A DNA stretch of 64,000 nt from Chitinophagaceae bacterium (GTDB lineage: Bacteria > Bacteroidota > Bacteroidia > Chitinophagales > Chitinophagaceae): positions 682,001-746,000 of the forward strand of contig JADKJC010000013.1 of NCBI GenBank assembly GCA_016722465.1, read 5' to 3'. The number at the start of each line of letters is the position of its first letter. Position 1 is the first letter of the stretch. A program made the position numbers and the translations under genes. The notes under the pieces were generated by a model. That model was not told the DNA's origin. It saw nothing but the letters and a program-made list of their open reading frames with translations, and ran no database searches. Positions 46,576-57,717 of the stretch are shown piece after piece.

Positions 46576-47316
46576 CTATACAATATGAGACAGAATAATC
46601 CCGGTTGCAACAGCCGCATTCAGTGATTCTGCCTCACCGATTTTCGGGATGGTTATTTTTTCATTTACCAGTTCCAGTATCTCTTTGCTGATGCCTTTTG
46701 ATTCATTGCCGATAATGATCAATCCTTCTTTGATTCCTTTACACTGTTGAACCGGTTTGCCATCCAATGCGGCGGCATAAACCCTTATTTCATTATGCTC
46801 CTGCAGCCACTCAGCAATATCAGTATAAATGATATCCACTCTTCCCAAACTGCCCATGGTACTCTGCACCACTTTTGGATTATACATTTCTGTACTGTTA
46901 TTGGAACAAATAATATTTTGTATTCCAAACCAGTCTGCAATGCGGATGATAGTGCCCAGGTTGCCCGGATCCTGTATGGTATCCAGCACCAGGCTGATCT
47001 TTCCTTTAACCTCTATGGCAACAGGAGCCGCTTTTTTAAATATTGCCAGTACCTGGTTGGGGGTACTCAGTGCCGATATCTTTTCCAGTTCAAAAGATTC
47101 TACTTCCTGCAAAGGACCATTGTAGTATTTCCGCAGAAATACTTCATGCTGCTGCAGCCATTCTTTGGTACCCAGTATTTCAATGCAAACAAACTGCTTT
47201 GATTGCACCAGTTCCGGCACTACTTTGTTACCTTCGGCGATAAATACATTGTCTGCATCCCTTGATTTTTTGTGGTGCAGACTTTGAATATATTTGGAAT
47301 GTGTTTTGCTTAGCAT
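46576..47316 (-). CDS. RNA methyltransferase, TrmH/SpoU family
   Basis: 246 aa SPOUT protein: an N-terminal substrate-binding domain (KSRDADNVFIAEGNKVVPEL) and the knotted SAM domain with motif 1 LDTIQDPGNLGTIIRIADWF, motif 2 LIIIGNESKGIS and motif 3 ITIPKIGEAESLNAAVATGI. It is expected to 2'-O-methylate rRNA or tRNA; the target base cannot be read from the sequence. Divergent from TamL, 39 bp apart. Confidence 0.94.
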   Translation of the reverse strand: MLSKTHSKYIQSLHHKKSRDADNVFIAEGNKVVPELVQSKQFVCIEILGTKEWLQQHEVFLRKYYNGPLQEVESFELEKISALSTPNQVLAIFKKAAPVAIEVKGKISLVLDTIQDPGNLGTIIRIADWFGIQNIICSNNSTEMYNPKVVQSTMGSLGRVDIIYTDIAEWLQEHNEIRVYAAALDGKPVQQCKGIKEGLIIIGNESKGISKEILELVNEKITIPKIGEAESLNAAVATGIILSHIV

Positions 47317-47355
47317 TGTATTAAATTAAATTGACTCTCAGCCCGTAAAAATAAC

Positions 47356-49822
47356 ATGATCAAACGGCTTAAAAATATACTTCTTGTTGCTGTTCTGTTC
47401 AGCGCCTGTACTGTTCCCCAAAAATATCAAAAAAACAAACCCTTTGTTTTTAAAAACACCATTGAGCTAAATGGCGGTAAATTTTCAAAAGATGAAAGAA
47501 GTTCGTTGAAACAGAAAATGTATACACTTCTTAATGACAGTGCTAAAGCCGTTCTTAAAGATTATGTGTTTATTTACCATACCCTTGAAAGCCCGGCTGT
47601 TTACGACAGCAGTTATGCAGCTATTTCTGCAAAAAACATGAAAAACACACTCCTACACCTGGGATACTACCAGGCAAAAAGCAACTTTACAGCAGACACT
47701 CAAAATAAACAGGCATTTGTAGTCAGGAAATGGCTGCCACGGGTTGAAAAACAACAACGGGTTTTTGTGAAGTATACCCTGAATGCGGGCAACCCCACCT
47801 TAATTGACACATTCAGTTATAAACTTAAAGTACCTGAACTGCAGGAACTGGCTATTAAAACACGGAAAGAATCGCTTATTGAAGAAGATAAACCTGTAAC
47901 CAAAGCCAATGTGCTGGGAGAAATAAGCAGGCTGGTGGAATTATACCGGAACAATGGCTACTATAAGTTTACCTCAGATGAATTGCGGATGAGAGGTGAT
48001 ACCACCATCGCAGCACTGACGAATGTATCTGATGATCCTTTTGAAACGATCCGTTTGCTGGAAGAAGCCAACAGCAAAAGAGACAGTCCAACTGTTAAAC
48101 TGGCGCTGGTGGTCAATCCCGAATCTGACAGCAGCAAACTAATGAAATACTACATTGACAATATTTACATTTACCCCGATTATACCGGGGATATAAATAC
48201 AGCCAATAACAAATACATACAGGACACACTTCGAAATGCTTCCATTGTCCGCTATCACAATAAGATTGTAAAGAATAAATTCCTGCTCAGCAATCTATTT
48301 TTAAAAAGGAGACCTATATCGACAGGACGATTACAACCGGACACTCAGCAATTTTTCCAGGACCGGTGTATGGCAAAATGTGAATGTGCAAATGGTGGAA
48401 CGCAAAGACAGTACCGGCAAACTCGATATGATTGTACAACTGGTACCCGGAAAAAAATATGGCTTTGAAGGAAAACTCGAGGCAAGCTATTCTACCAACA
48501 GCAACAGTAACAACGTAAATGTGGCCAATGCCGGTAACCTGCTGGGCTTGTCCGGTAATATTTCTTTACAAAGCAGGAATGCAGGCAGGCAGGGTATCAA
48601 GGTCACACATGCGCTTCGCACTGGTGTGGAACTGAATTTGAATGCAAGGCCCAATGCTGAAAATTTTATTAATTCAAGCGATGTTGGATACAACCTCACT
48701 TTTGCATTTCCAAAATTGTTGCTGCCCAAAAACCTCCGTGATTATTTCAATAAAAACAAAAAGATCGACAACCTGTATTCCAAACAATCATTTATCAGTT
48801 TCAGCGCATCCAATACCAACCGCATTGGCCTTTTCAGGTTAAATTCTTTTGGGCTTGCAGGTGGATATGAATGGAGTCCCAGGCCCAATAAAACATGGTC
48901 GCTTAAATTGGTGAATATAGAATATTCCAATCTCTATAACCGTTCGCTGGCATTTGATTCCACGTTAAATGAGAACCCTTTTCTCCGGTATTCTTTTAAT
49001 ACGGCACTGGTATTTGGCAGCACATTGGGATACACCTGGATTAATATTAACCCAAAGCATCCCAACAGGGTGTTTTCCTTAAAAGCAAATATTGAAGAAT
49101 CAGGCTGGTTTCTTTCCATCCTGCCGCTTAAGGATTTCAGTTCCATCAACAAGGATCTGAGAAGTTTCATAAAAGGAGATGTGGAAGCTATCTATACCAT
49201 TAAAAAATCAAAATCTGAGATTGCATACAGGGGATTTTTAGGAATAGGTGTACCAATCGGTTCCGGCGATACTACGCTGCCCTTCTTTAAACAATATTTT
49301 GGCGGCGGGCCAAACAGTATGAGGGCATGGCCCATCAGGGGCATCGGGCCGGGGTCTAAACCGCTCCCTACCTATAACTCCAGGAGGCTAAGCGACCGTA
49401 CCGGCGATATCCGCTTAGAGCTTAATGCAGAATACAGGAAAGATATTTGGCAAATGATCCCCAATACACTCACATTGAAATGGGCCCTGTTTGCAGATAT
49501 TGGCAATGTGTGGAATTTTAAGAATACCCAGCCCGATGGTAGTTACGACAGTACACAATTCCAGTTCAAAAATCTGTACCACGATCTTGGTATGAATGTA
49601 GGCACCGGCTTCCGGCTTGATTTTAATTATGTTGTTTTGCGTTTTGATTTCGGCTTTCGTGTTAAAAGGCCGGAGCTGAGTGAAAATGGCGGCTGGAAAT
49701 TACCTTCCATTGGCTTTGATGACCTGTGGGGTAAACTTTTTAAGAAAGGAAATAATGAGGAATACCGTAAATGGAGATATGAGAATTTCAATTTTACCAT
49801 CGGGCTCAATTATCCTTTTTAG
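47356..49822 (+). CDS. TamL-type lipoprotein BamA/TamA family outer-membrane protein (one-base frameshift)
   Basis: About 821 aa after correction. MIKRLKNILLVAVLFSACTV is a lipoprotein signal (Cys-18), as in the Bacteroidota TamL variant of TamA. POTRA-like repeats (~residues 60-330, e.g. ELYRNNGYYKFTSDELRMRG) lead to a surface-antigen barrel with GSGDTTLPFFKQYFGGGPNS, RAWPIRGIGPGS and a terminal strand NFTIGLNYPF. The frames meet near 48303-48307 in an A5 run; removing one A, or adding two, joins NLFLK to GDLYRQDDYNRTLSNFSRTG. It is likely involved in outer-membrane protein/lipid assembly with TamB. Overlaps truB's 3' end by 17 nt convergently. Confidence 0.88.
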
Positions 49823-50609
49823 CTGCGGAGGCTTCCTGTTTCAGCGATGCTTCAAAGCTTTCCATATCAACAGCAGTTGCTACAGTAAAATCACCAATGG
49901 CAGTGCGCCGCAGGCTGCTGAGGTAACCACCACAACCCAATGCTGCACCAAAATCATTTGCCAGGCTTCGTATATAAGTACCGGTGGAGCAGGTAACTTT
50001 AAATGATACCACAGGTAATTCAATATGCGTAATTTCAAAACTGCTGATGGTAACCGTTCTTGCCTTTAATTCCACTTCCACGCCCCTTCTTGCCAGTTCG
50101 TACAAAGCTACCCCGTCTTTTTTAATGGCTGAATAAATGGGTGGAAACTGTTCAATAGTGCCGGTGAATTGTTTGGCAGTATTGTACAGTAATTCTGGTG
50201 TAACAAAAGCATAGTCTTTCAATTGTTCTGCTGTACTTTCAAGATCATAGGTAGCTGTAACCGCACCTAATGTGATATGGCCGGCATATTCTTTTTCCTG
50301 CGCCATGTACCCGTTGATCTTTTTGGTAAACTTACCGGTGCATACAATAAGCAGACCGGTAGCCAATGGATCAAGTGTACCGGCATGGCCAATTTTTTTT
50401 ATCTGCAACAGGCTCCGCAGCTTACGAACCACATCAAAGGACGTCCAGTGCAGTGGTTTGTCCACGAGTATCACTTTACCTTCGGCAAATGGCAGTTGTA
50501 TGGCCGGATCAATGGGGATTCTTTCCCTGCGTTCCTGCCGCACAGGCACTTCTCCGGCGGTTACCAGTTGATTGGTATATCGCTGGCGGTAAGTTTGTTT
50601 TTTTGCCAC
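49806..50609 (-). CDS. truB: tRNA pseudouridine synthase B
   Basis: 267-aa TruB converts U55 in the T-loop of tRNAs. It has the start MAKKQTYRQRYTNQ, the active-site segment KIGHAGTLDPLATGLLIVCT with the catalytic Asp (~90-95), LVDKPLHWTSFDVVRKL, and the C-terminal YIRSLANDFGAALGCGGYLS. Standard length and intact frame. Its stop lies inside the last codons of the convergent tamL gene. Confidence 0.96.
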   Translation of the reverse strand: MAKKQTYRQRYTNQLVTAGEVPVRQERRERIPIDPAIQLPFAEGKVILVDKPLHWTSFDVVRKLRSLLQIKKIGHAGTLDPLATGLLIVCTGKFTKKINGYMAQEKEYAGHITLGAVTATYDLESTAEQLKDYAFVTPELLYNTAKQFTGTIEQFPPIYSAIKKDGVALYELARRGVEVELKARTVTISSFEITHIELPVVSFKVTCSTGTYIRSLANDFGAALGCGGYLSSLRRTAIGDFTVATAVDMESFEASLKQEASAAKKDN

Positions 50610-50857
50610 TGGTCAATTTTGAGCAAAGGTAAACAGCCTGAAGGAAAGGGCTGATGATAAATTCATTTAAAACAGGATGCAGGTGACTTGTGCAGTGCAG
50701 GTGCACTTGTTTTTAGGAATTAAGAAATATAGTTTCATGTGTGTAAAAAGCTCAATCAACATCCGAAGCATAACATTTCTTTAAAAATAAAAACATTTTA
50801 ACAGCCATATCATTTTCCCTGGCAAATATTATCTTGTGCTTTACTCAGCAATTAACC

Positions 50858-53362
50858 ATGAAACTGGTTCATCGAATTTCTTTAACTGCTTTTTGTTTGT
50901 TTATTATTGTTGCAGGCAATGCACAGCAACAGGTAAACGGAACTGTGTATGATGCCGCAACCAATAGCCCACTGGCCTTTGTGAATATTACTGTAAAGCA
51001 TCCAACAACTGGTACAACTTCCGATATTGATGGCCGGTTTTTATTGAATAACATCTCCGGCAACAGTACACTTACCGTAAGCCATGTAGGCTACAGAGAA
51101 ACGGAAATAACCATTGTCCCAGGTATGCCAATGCCAATCCGTATTTACGTTGAACGCACTGGCAACGAATTAAACAATGTGGTGATACTACCCGGTGAAA
51201 ACCCTGCACACAGGATCATCCGTTTGCTTCAGCAGAACAAAAAACAACATGATCCTGCCCGTATTACATCCTTCAAATACAATGCTTATACAGTGGCCTC
51301 TTTAGGCAGCGGTGATTATTTATGGAATATGAACAACGATTCAGCCTTCATCAAACAAACAAAAAATAAAAAACAGCCTGTTGTTACAGATTCTGCCAAA
51401 TTAAAACTGGAGCAGGAACTGGTTAAACGTTTCAGAAATAATTATCTTTTTATTACAGAGTCTTATACTGAACGCATCTTCCGGTATCCCAAACAAACAA
51501 AAGAAACGGTGCTGGCAACAAAAGTATCCGGCATACAGTCGCCGGTATTTGCCATGACGAGCAGCAATTTTCAACCATTTGGTTTTTATGGGGATTACCT
51601 GCAACTGGGAGACAAAGCCTATGTAAATCCCCTTATCAATGGAAGCATTGGCATGTATAAATTCAGGTTGAAAGATACCAGGCTCAATGGTACTGATACC
51701 ACTTTTGTCATCAGCTACGAGCCACTAAAAGGAAAATTATTCAATGGATTGAAAGGAATGCTGTACATCAACTCCAATGGTTATGCCATCGAAAATGTAA
51801 CTGCTGCTGCGGCAGATGAAAAAGGGCTCATCATGCGTTACCGGCTGCAGCAGAAATACGAAAACATCAACGGGCAATGGTTTCCCCAGCAATTGAACAG
51901 TACCATTTCGCAAACCGATGTAAAAAAAGATTCTGTGTTGTTGTACTGGGATTCCCGGAGTTATATCAGCAATATCCAGCTTGGCCAGCAATTTTCCAAT
52001 GCTGATTTTTCAGACATCATACTGGATTATCATCCCAAAGCAGGTAAACGAAGTGCAGTTGAATGGAATACATTCCGCAAAGACAGCCTGAGCCAGCGAG
52101 AAAAAGAAACCTACCAGACTTATAAGCTCCTGCCTGCAGGCATACTCAATACTTTTGAAAAATTAAATTCACTGATTGAAATAATCGCATTGCAGGCAAT
52201 GCCATGGGGCAAGGTTGACATCCCATTTAAATATTTTTTGAGTGGCATCAACAAATACGAATCATTCAGGGCCGGTGGTGGTTTTCAAACCAATGCTTTG
52301 CTCAACAAAACTTTTTCTATTGGTGGATATGCAGGTTATGGCGTTAGAGATAAAGCCTGGAAATATGGCGGCAACCTGTTATTGAAACTGCATCAAAGAA
52401 CAGCCACACATTTACAACTTAGTTATAGCCGTGATCTTGAAGAGCCAGGCAATACAGATTATTTTGTACGCAACGGGTCAATTTTTTCCAGCCAGTCGCT
52501 GCGTAATTTTTTCACTTCACGGATGGATAGTGTGCAGCAATATCGTTTTGATGTGACTACCAAATTGAAGCCCTGGCTGCAAACGGATATTTGGTTCCTG
52601 AATGAAAAACGCAATCCTGCTGCTTATGCCTGGGAGTATAAAAATGCAGGCACCAATGAAACTTACCGCAACTACAGAAATACAGAGATCGGCATCGGGA
52701 TGCGCTTTACCAGCGGCGAAAATTTTGCAAAAATTGGCAGGGCAAAGATCGCTTTCAATCCACCAGTTACACAACTATTATTGCAGGTATCAAAAGGGCT
52801 GGATCATTTTATGAATGGACAGTTGAATTACACGAAACTGGCATTGCAGTTCAATCACAGTATCCGGTTTAAAAAACTGGGGCAGGCATTTTTACAAATT
52901 GAAGCAGGCCAGGTTTTTGGAGATGTTCCCTATGCTTACTTATTCAACACAAAAGCAAGTAAGGTTAACAACAGCCTGAGCCTGTTTATTCCCAATACGT
53001 TTCAGACAGTGGGATTGTATGAGTTTGCCGCCGACAGAACAGCCAGTATTTTTATTCAGCATAAATTTGGCAACCTGTTGTTTAAGCCAGCCAACGTTCA
53101 CTTCAGGCCGGAATTCATCCTGGCACAAAATATCAGTTTCGGTAGTTTAACGCATCCGGCCTATCAAAACGGAATCGGTATAAAAACAGCTTCAAAAGGG
53201 TTGTATGAGAGTGGACTGTTGATCAATAATATTTACCGGATGGACAGCCGCTTTTGCTATCTTGGTTTTGGCGCAGGTGTATTTTACCGTTATGGCCCTT
53301 ACAGGCTTGCAAAAACAGCTGCTAATTTAGCTTTAAAAATAGGGATCAATTTATCTTTTTAG
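50858..53362 (+). CDS. DUF5686 outer-membrane protein with carboxypeptidase-like regulatory domain
   Basis: 834 aa from MKLVHRISLTAFCLFIIVAG (signal peptide). An N-terminal CarboxypepD_reg-like domain (GTVYDAATNSPLAFVNITVK, residues ~27-120) is followed by an ~700-residue DUF5686 region ending in beta strands (LKIGINLSF), as in TonB-associated outer-membrane proteins without a clear plug. The family is Bacteroidota-specific; its function is unknown. Frame intact. Confidence 0.85.
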   Translation: MKLVHRISLTAFCLFIIVAGNAQQQVNGTVYDAATNSPLAFVNITVKHPTTGTTSDIDGRFLLNNISGNSTLTVSHVGYRETEITIVPGMPMPIRIYVERTGNELNNVVILPGENPAHRIIRLLQQNKKQHDPARITSFKYNAYTVASLGSGDYLWNMNNDSAFIKQTKNKKQPVVTDSAKLKLEQELVKRFRNNYLFITESYTERIFRYPKQTKETVLATKVSGIQSPVFAMTSSNFQPFGFYGDYLQLGDKAYVNPLINGSIGMYKFRLKDTRLNGTDTTFVISYEPLKGKLFNGLKGMLYINSNGYAIENVTAAAADEKGLIMRYRLQQKYENINGQWFPQQLNSTISQTDVKKDSVLLYWDSRSYISNIQLGQQFSNADFSDIILDYHPKAGKRSAVEWNTFRKDSLSQREKETYQTYKLLPAGILNTFEKLNSLIEIIALQAMPWGKVDIPFKYFLSGINKYESFRAGGGFQTNALLNKTFSIGGYAGYGVRDKAWKYGGNLLLKLHQRTATHLQLSYSRDLEEPGNTDYFVRNGSIFSSQSLRNFFTSRMDSVQQYRFDVTTKLKPWLQTDIWFLNEKRNPAAYAWEYKNAGTNETYRNYRNTEIGIGMRFTSGENFAKIGRAKIAFNPPVTQLLLQVSKGLDHFMNGQLNYTKLALQFNHSIRFKKLGQAFLQIEAGQVFGDVPYAYLFNTKASKVNNSLSLFIPNTFQTVGLYEFAADRTASIFIQHKFGNLLFKPANVHFRPEFILAQNISFGSLTHPAYQNGIGIKTASKGLYESGLLINNIYRMDSRFCYLGFGAGVFYRYGPYRLAKTAANLALKIGINLSF

Positions 53363-53383
53363 AATTTTCTCCTGCTGTCAATC

Positions 53384-53770
53384 TTATATCGAAGCCATCG
53401 TAAAATAATTGGTTGCAAAAAACAAACTCACCAATGCATAAGCAATGGTACCGGCCCAGAATAAGAGCTTTCGGATTTTTTTTAAATTTCTAAGGCCGCT
53501 AGTTTTAACGATTACATAGCTTTCAATCACATAACCGGTGGAATAAAATGCATTGGCAACAAATCCCCACATCAATATTCCCAATACATCAAAAACGGAT
53601 AGATTAGATGCAAACTCCAGCGTAGCAATAAGGCCTGCTACTCCCACGATGATATTAAACAGCAGCCGCTTTTTTGCCCAGTAATGATGAGAATCAAGCA
53701 GCTTCATTCCGGCAAGCTCATTCACAAGCTGTTCGCTTTCGGGAATATAATTTTCCATATTTACAGCCAT
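53384..53770 (-). CDS. Membrane protein of unknown function
   Basis: Start taken at MAVNMENYIPESEQLVNELA, a plausible cytoplasmic N-terminus after the PRTase stop. About 128 aa with three transmembrane segments (LLFNIIVGVAGLIATLEFA, GILMWGFVANAFYSTGYVI, KLLFWAGTIAYALVSLFFA). Overall it resembles small 2TM-type proteins of unknown function. 14 bp follow the PRTase stop, so co-transcription is likely. Confidence 0.7.
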   Translation of the reverse strand: MAVNMENYIPESEQLVNELAGMKLLDSHHYWAKKRLLFNIIVGVAGLIATLEFASNLSVFDVLGILMWGFVANAFYSTGYVIESYVIVKTSGLRNLKKIRKLLFWAGTIAYALVSLFFATNYFTMASI

Positions 53771-53784
53771 GTGTTCAACTAATT

Positions 53785-54288
53785 TCAATCCTCCATCCAC
53801 GCCCCCAGTACTTCTCCTGCTTCCACTTCAACATAAATATGTTCATCCAGGTTGGTGGAAACAGAGAGGCCGGTATAATCAACATCCACCGGGAAGGATT
53901 TATGAGTACGTTCAACCAGTGCCAGTGTCTGTATTTTCTTTGGATAGGCATTCAGCAAAGGTTTCAATGCATACAGCATGGTACGCCCACTGTTTGCAAC
54001 ATCGTCAATCAACACTGCAACTTTGCCCGTAAAATCAGCAGCAGGTTCAATGCTGATTGCTGATGGGTGTTTCTTATCCATACTCAATGAAAGCAATTGT
54101 ATCCTTCCTTTATAAGTTTCTTTCAGGTAAACACTGATCTTTTCTGCCACCACCATGCCACTGCCTTTAATGCCGATGAGGAGCAGTTCAGCCTCGTTGT
54201 AATTTCGTTCACAGATCTCCAGTGCCATGCGCCGGATTTTTTTTTCAGTTACTTCCCTGCTGAGGATGTATTTTTTTTTGTTTGTCAC
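53785..54288 (-). CDS. Phosphoribosyltransferase family protein, PyrR-like
   Basis: About 167 aa; the start is taken as GTG giving MTNKKKYILSREV, because the next upstream candidate is a poor TTG. PRPP-binding motif VAVLIDDVANSGRTMLYAL (DDVaNSGRT), substrate loop IGIKGSGMVVAEKI and VERTHKSFPVDVDYTGLSV match type I PRTases of the PyrR/uracil-PRTase type. Whether it acts as a uracil PRTase or an RNA-binding regulator cannot be decided here; no pyr genes are adjacent. Confidence 0.85.
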   Translation of the reverse strand: MTNKKKYILSREVTEKKIRRMALEICERNYNEAELLLIGIKGSGMVVAEKISVYLKETYKGRIQLLSLSMDKKHPSAISIEPAADFTGKVAVLIDDVANSGRTMLYALKPLLNAYPKKIQTLALVERTHKSFPVDVDYTGLSVSTNLDEHIYVEVEAGEVLGAWMED

Positions 54289-54381
54289 AATTGAATGTTT
54301 GAAAAGGGAAATTAGCAACTATTCAACAATCCAACAATATAAGTGAAGGAAATAATTATCTTAGCTGCATAAACTTTACGT

Positions 54382-55697
54382 ATGCATTTATTGCTTCAGC
54401 TTGCTTTCATTGCTCTTTTGGGCATTGCCACCTGGTTGTTCTCAAAAAAAACCTGGCAGATACGCCGCAATATTTTATTGGGCAGAGATGAAGATTTCTC
54501 CGGCAGTTCTTCGCAACGCTGGCGCAACCTGCTACTGCTGGCATTCGGGCAAAAGAAAATGTTTAAGAACCCCTGGTGGCAGTGATGCATTTTGTTATTT
54601 ACGCCGGTTTCATCATCATCAATATTGAAGTACTGGAGATTGTACTGGATGGCATACTGGGTACTCACCGCCTGTTCTTTCCATTTACCGGTACCCTCTA
54701 TACTTTCCTCATCAACTTTTTTGAACTGCTGGCAGTTGGGGTGATTGCAGTGTGTATCGTGTTTCTTGTCCGCAGAAATCTGATCAAGCTGAAACGGTTT
54801 ATCAGCAAAGACCTGAATGGCTGGCCAAGAAGCGATGCCAATTATATACTTATAACTGAGATTGTTTTAATGAGTCTTTTTATTACCATGAATGCTGCCG
54901 ACAGGGCTTTACAACTGCAGGGCGCTGACCATTACCATGATACCGGTTCATTTATTATTTCAGGTGGGTTATCAAATTTATTTTCAGGTATCAGCACCGG
55001 TGCTTTGGCAGGTATTGAAAGAACCTGCTGGTGGCTGCACATCATTGGCATCTTCGCTTTCTTAAACTACCTGCCTTACAGCAAGCACCTCCACATCATG
55101 CTGGCATTTCCCAATGCGTACTACGCAAGGCTGGATAGTCCCGGAAAAATGACCAATATGGAAAATGTGCAGAATGAAGTGAAGTACATGATGCAGCCGG
55201 AACTGGCACCACCATCTAACGGCGAAGCACAACCCATGAAGTTTGGAGCTAAGGATGTGTTTGACCTGAGCTGGAAAAACTTACTGGATGCTTACAGCTG
55301 CACCGAATGTGGAAGATGCAGTGCTGCCTGCCCTGCCAACCAAACAGGCAAACTCCTGAGCCCAAGAAAAATTATGATGGATACCAGGGACAGGCTGGAA
55401 GAAGCAGGTAAGAACATCAATGCCAATGGCAGCTTTAAGGAAGATGGCAAAACATTACTCAATGATTATATTTCTGTGGAAGAACTGAGGGCCTGCACCA
55501 CCTGCAATGCCTGCGTGGAAGAATGCCCTGTCAGCATCAGTCCACTGGATATTATTGTACAACTGCGCCGCTCTTTAATTATGGAAGACAGTAATGCGCC
55601 CCAGGAATGGAATACCATGTTTGGCAATATTGAAAACAATTTTGCACCCTGGAAATTCTCCCATGACGACAGGGATAAATGGGTGGAAGAAATGTAA
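54382..55697 (+). CDS. Membrane 4Fe-4S protein, HdrD/GlpC-like electron-transfer subunit (one-base frameshift)
   Basis: 438 aa after one added C in the C4 run at 54570-54573. The N-terminal part has transmembrane helices (MHLLLQLAFIALLGIATWLF, VMHFVIYAGFIIINIEVLEI), and the C-terminal part carries two 4Fe-4S motifs, CTECGRCSAACPANQTGKLL and CTTCNACVEECPVSISPLDI. It is a likely membrane-bound electron carrier with an HdrB/CCG partner, which is not adjacent: the next gene is an IPT/TIG protein. Frame otherwise intact. Confidence 0.86.
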
Positions 55698-55776
55698 GGA
55701 TTAATCTTTTATTCCTGCTTTAAATAAACAAGGCAATGTGCTAAAGTGAATATGTTTTTTTTTTAGATTGTTGATC

Positions 55777-57534
55777 ATGACCTCCCATAAAATTTCAGCT
55801 CACTTGCTTACTGAACTCAACTTCAGTAATTCTTTTTGTTTTGCAAAGAAGCCAATGCTTTTTGTGCTGTTATTTTTTTGTACGCTGTATGTTAAAGCAC
55901 AGGCTCCGGTCATTAGCTCATTTGTTCCGGCAATTGCGGGGCAATCCGCTTCCATCAGTATTAGTGGCCACAATTTCACTACAGCAACAGCAGTTAGTTT
56001 TGGTGGCACTCCGGCCGCTTTTTTTTATGTCACTTCAGATACCAGCATCGTGGCATTTGTAGACAATGGAAGTTCGGGTGTTGTTTCAGTTACCAATCCA
56101 AACGGTTCTGGGATCAAAGCAGGGTTTACCTTTGTTCCTCCACCTGTCATTAGTTCCTTCTCTCCCACTTCTGGTAGTTATGGAGATACCATCCGCATTA
56201 AAGGGCAACATTTTATTACTGTATACAATGTATTCTTTGGCGACTCAGCGGCATTATCATTTAGTGCTTTGTCCGATACGGGCATCATCGCAGTGGTGAG
56301 CAATGGTACATCGGGCCAGGTAACGGTAAGTACGATTGGTGGATATGGCACCATTACAGATTTTAGTTATACAGGGCCTCACATCACTTCATTTTCTCCT
56401 TCCAAAGGTGGCAGCGGAACTATTGTAAAAATAAAAGGCAGCCATTTTAACGGGGCAACGGTTGTGTCATTTGGAGGTTTTGCAGCGGCTTCCTTTATTG
56501 TAAATGCAGATACCCTGATCACTGCAACGGTTGGTGCCGGTGGGCCGGGGGATGTAGTAGTAAAAACAATTAAAGGTACAGCGGCTGCTCCCGGCTTTAT
56601 TGTTCCTTATATTAAAGATTTTGATCCGCAAAGCGGCACCAAATACACAGAAGTAACCATTCAGGGTTTGAATTTAGATGCTACTGCATTGGTAAAGTTT
56701 GGTGACAGCAGTGCCTTGTCTTTTATAATACTTTCTGATACATTGATAAAAGCAGTAGCAGGGAATGGTGAATCGGGTGCAGTATCTGTAAACAATGGAA
56801 TTTATACTGCCTCCAGAGATTACTTTTTTTATTTTCAATACCAGCCACTTATTAGTTCCTTTGTACCATTGACGGCAGTTAGCGGCACAACCATCACCAT
56901 CCGTGGCAGTCATTTTACCGGTACCACTGCTGTACAATTTGGTAATACTGCCGCTGCCTCTTTTTTCGTGGTATCCGATAGTGCAATTACTGCAGTAGTT
57001 GGTAACGGAAGTACTGGTAATGTTTTTGTAACCAATAATAATTTCACTGATTCACTGGCAGGCTTTACTTATATCACTCTACTGCCGCTGCCGCTTTGCC
57101 CACCTTCCGGCAGTACATCCATCAGCAGTAATCTTTCAGGCACCAATTATCAATGGCAGCTAAGTACCAACAACGGCAATAGCTTCAGTAATATCAGCAA
57201 TACTGCCAATTATAACGGTGTTACTAACAGCTTGCTTCAACTCAATAATATTCCTTCCTCCTTTACCGGCAATATTTACCGCTGCGTTGTTAATGGCAAT
57301 AACAGTGACCAGCGAAAACTGCAGTTCATCAACAACTGGACAGGTGCTGTAAATACATTTTGGAACAATACCGGCAACTGGAGTTGTGGTACATTGCCGG
57401 ATGCCAACACGGATGTACTCATCAGTAGTGGCACTATCGTTCTCAACTCAAATGGCAACTGCAGAAGCCTGACTGTTTCACCGGGTGTAAATTTCACCGC
57501 CAACACTGGGTTTAAACTTACGGTAAGCCACTGA
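55777..57534 (+). CDS. Secreted IPT/TIG-domain repeat protein without a T9SS sorting tail
   Basis: 585 aa. The segment LFVLLFFCTLYVKAQ around residues 28-42 is a signal-anchor-like hydrophobic helix (an alternative start at 55855 would give a shorter, more normal signal peptide). Five IPT/TIG repeats follow (patterns VISSFVPAIAGQSASISISG, ISSFSPTSGSYGDTIRIKG, ITSFSPSKGGSGTIVKIKG), then an Ig-like stretch and a final module with WNNTGNWSCGTLPDANTDVL. It ends FKLTVSH with no type A sorting domain. Frame intact. Function unknown; adhesion or glycan binding would fit the folds. Confidence 0.83.
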   Translation: MTSHKISAHLLTELNFSNSFCFAKKPMLFVLLFFCTLYVKAQAPVISSFVPAIAGQSASISISGHNFTTATAVSFGGTPAAFFYVTSDTSIVAFVDNGSSGVVSVTNPNGSGIKAGFTFVPPPVISSFSPTSGSYGDTIRIKGQHFITVYNVFFGDSAALSFSALSDTGIIAVVSNGTSGQVTVSTIGGYGTITDFSYTGPHITSFSPSKGGSGTIVKIKGSHFNGATVVSFGGFAAASFIVNADTLITATVGAGGPGDVVVKTIKGTAAAPGFIVPYIKDFDPQSGTKYTEVTIQGLNLDATALVKFGDSSALSFIILSDTLIKAVAGNGESGAVSVNNGIYTASRDYFFYFQYQPLISSFVPLTAVSGTTITIRGSHFTGTTAVQFGNTAAASFFVVSDSAITAVVGNGSTGNVFVTNNNFTDSLAGFTYITLLPLPLCPPSGSTSISSNLSGTNYQWQLSTNNGNSFSNISNTANYNGVTNSLLQLNNIPSSFTGNIYRCVVNGNNSDQRKLQFINNWTGAVNTFWNNTGNWSCGTLPDANTDVLISSGTIVLNSNGNCRSLTVSPGVNFTANTGFKLTVSH

Positions 57535-57717
57535 TATCTTCCTGCCCAATACTGCAGAAAAATTACGGGTGAGCTTAATCAAATACAGCAATGATGAGTG
57601 TCATAAATTCCTGCATGAATGCTCCGTAGCTTACACCCTGTAAGACAATTCTTGATAGAATTGGCATATATGATGCTGTAGAAATAAACATTACCTGTAA
57701 CACCTAAAAACACATTT

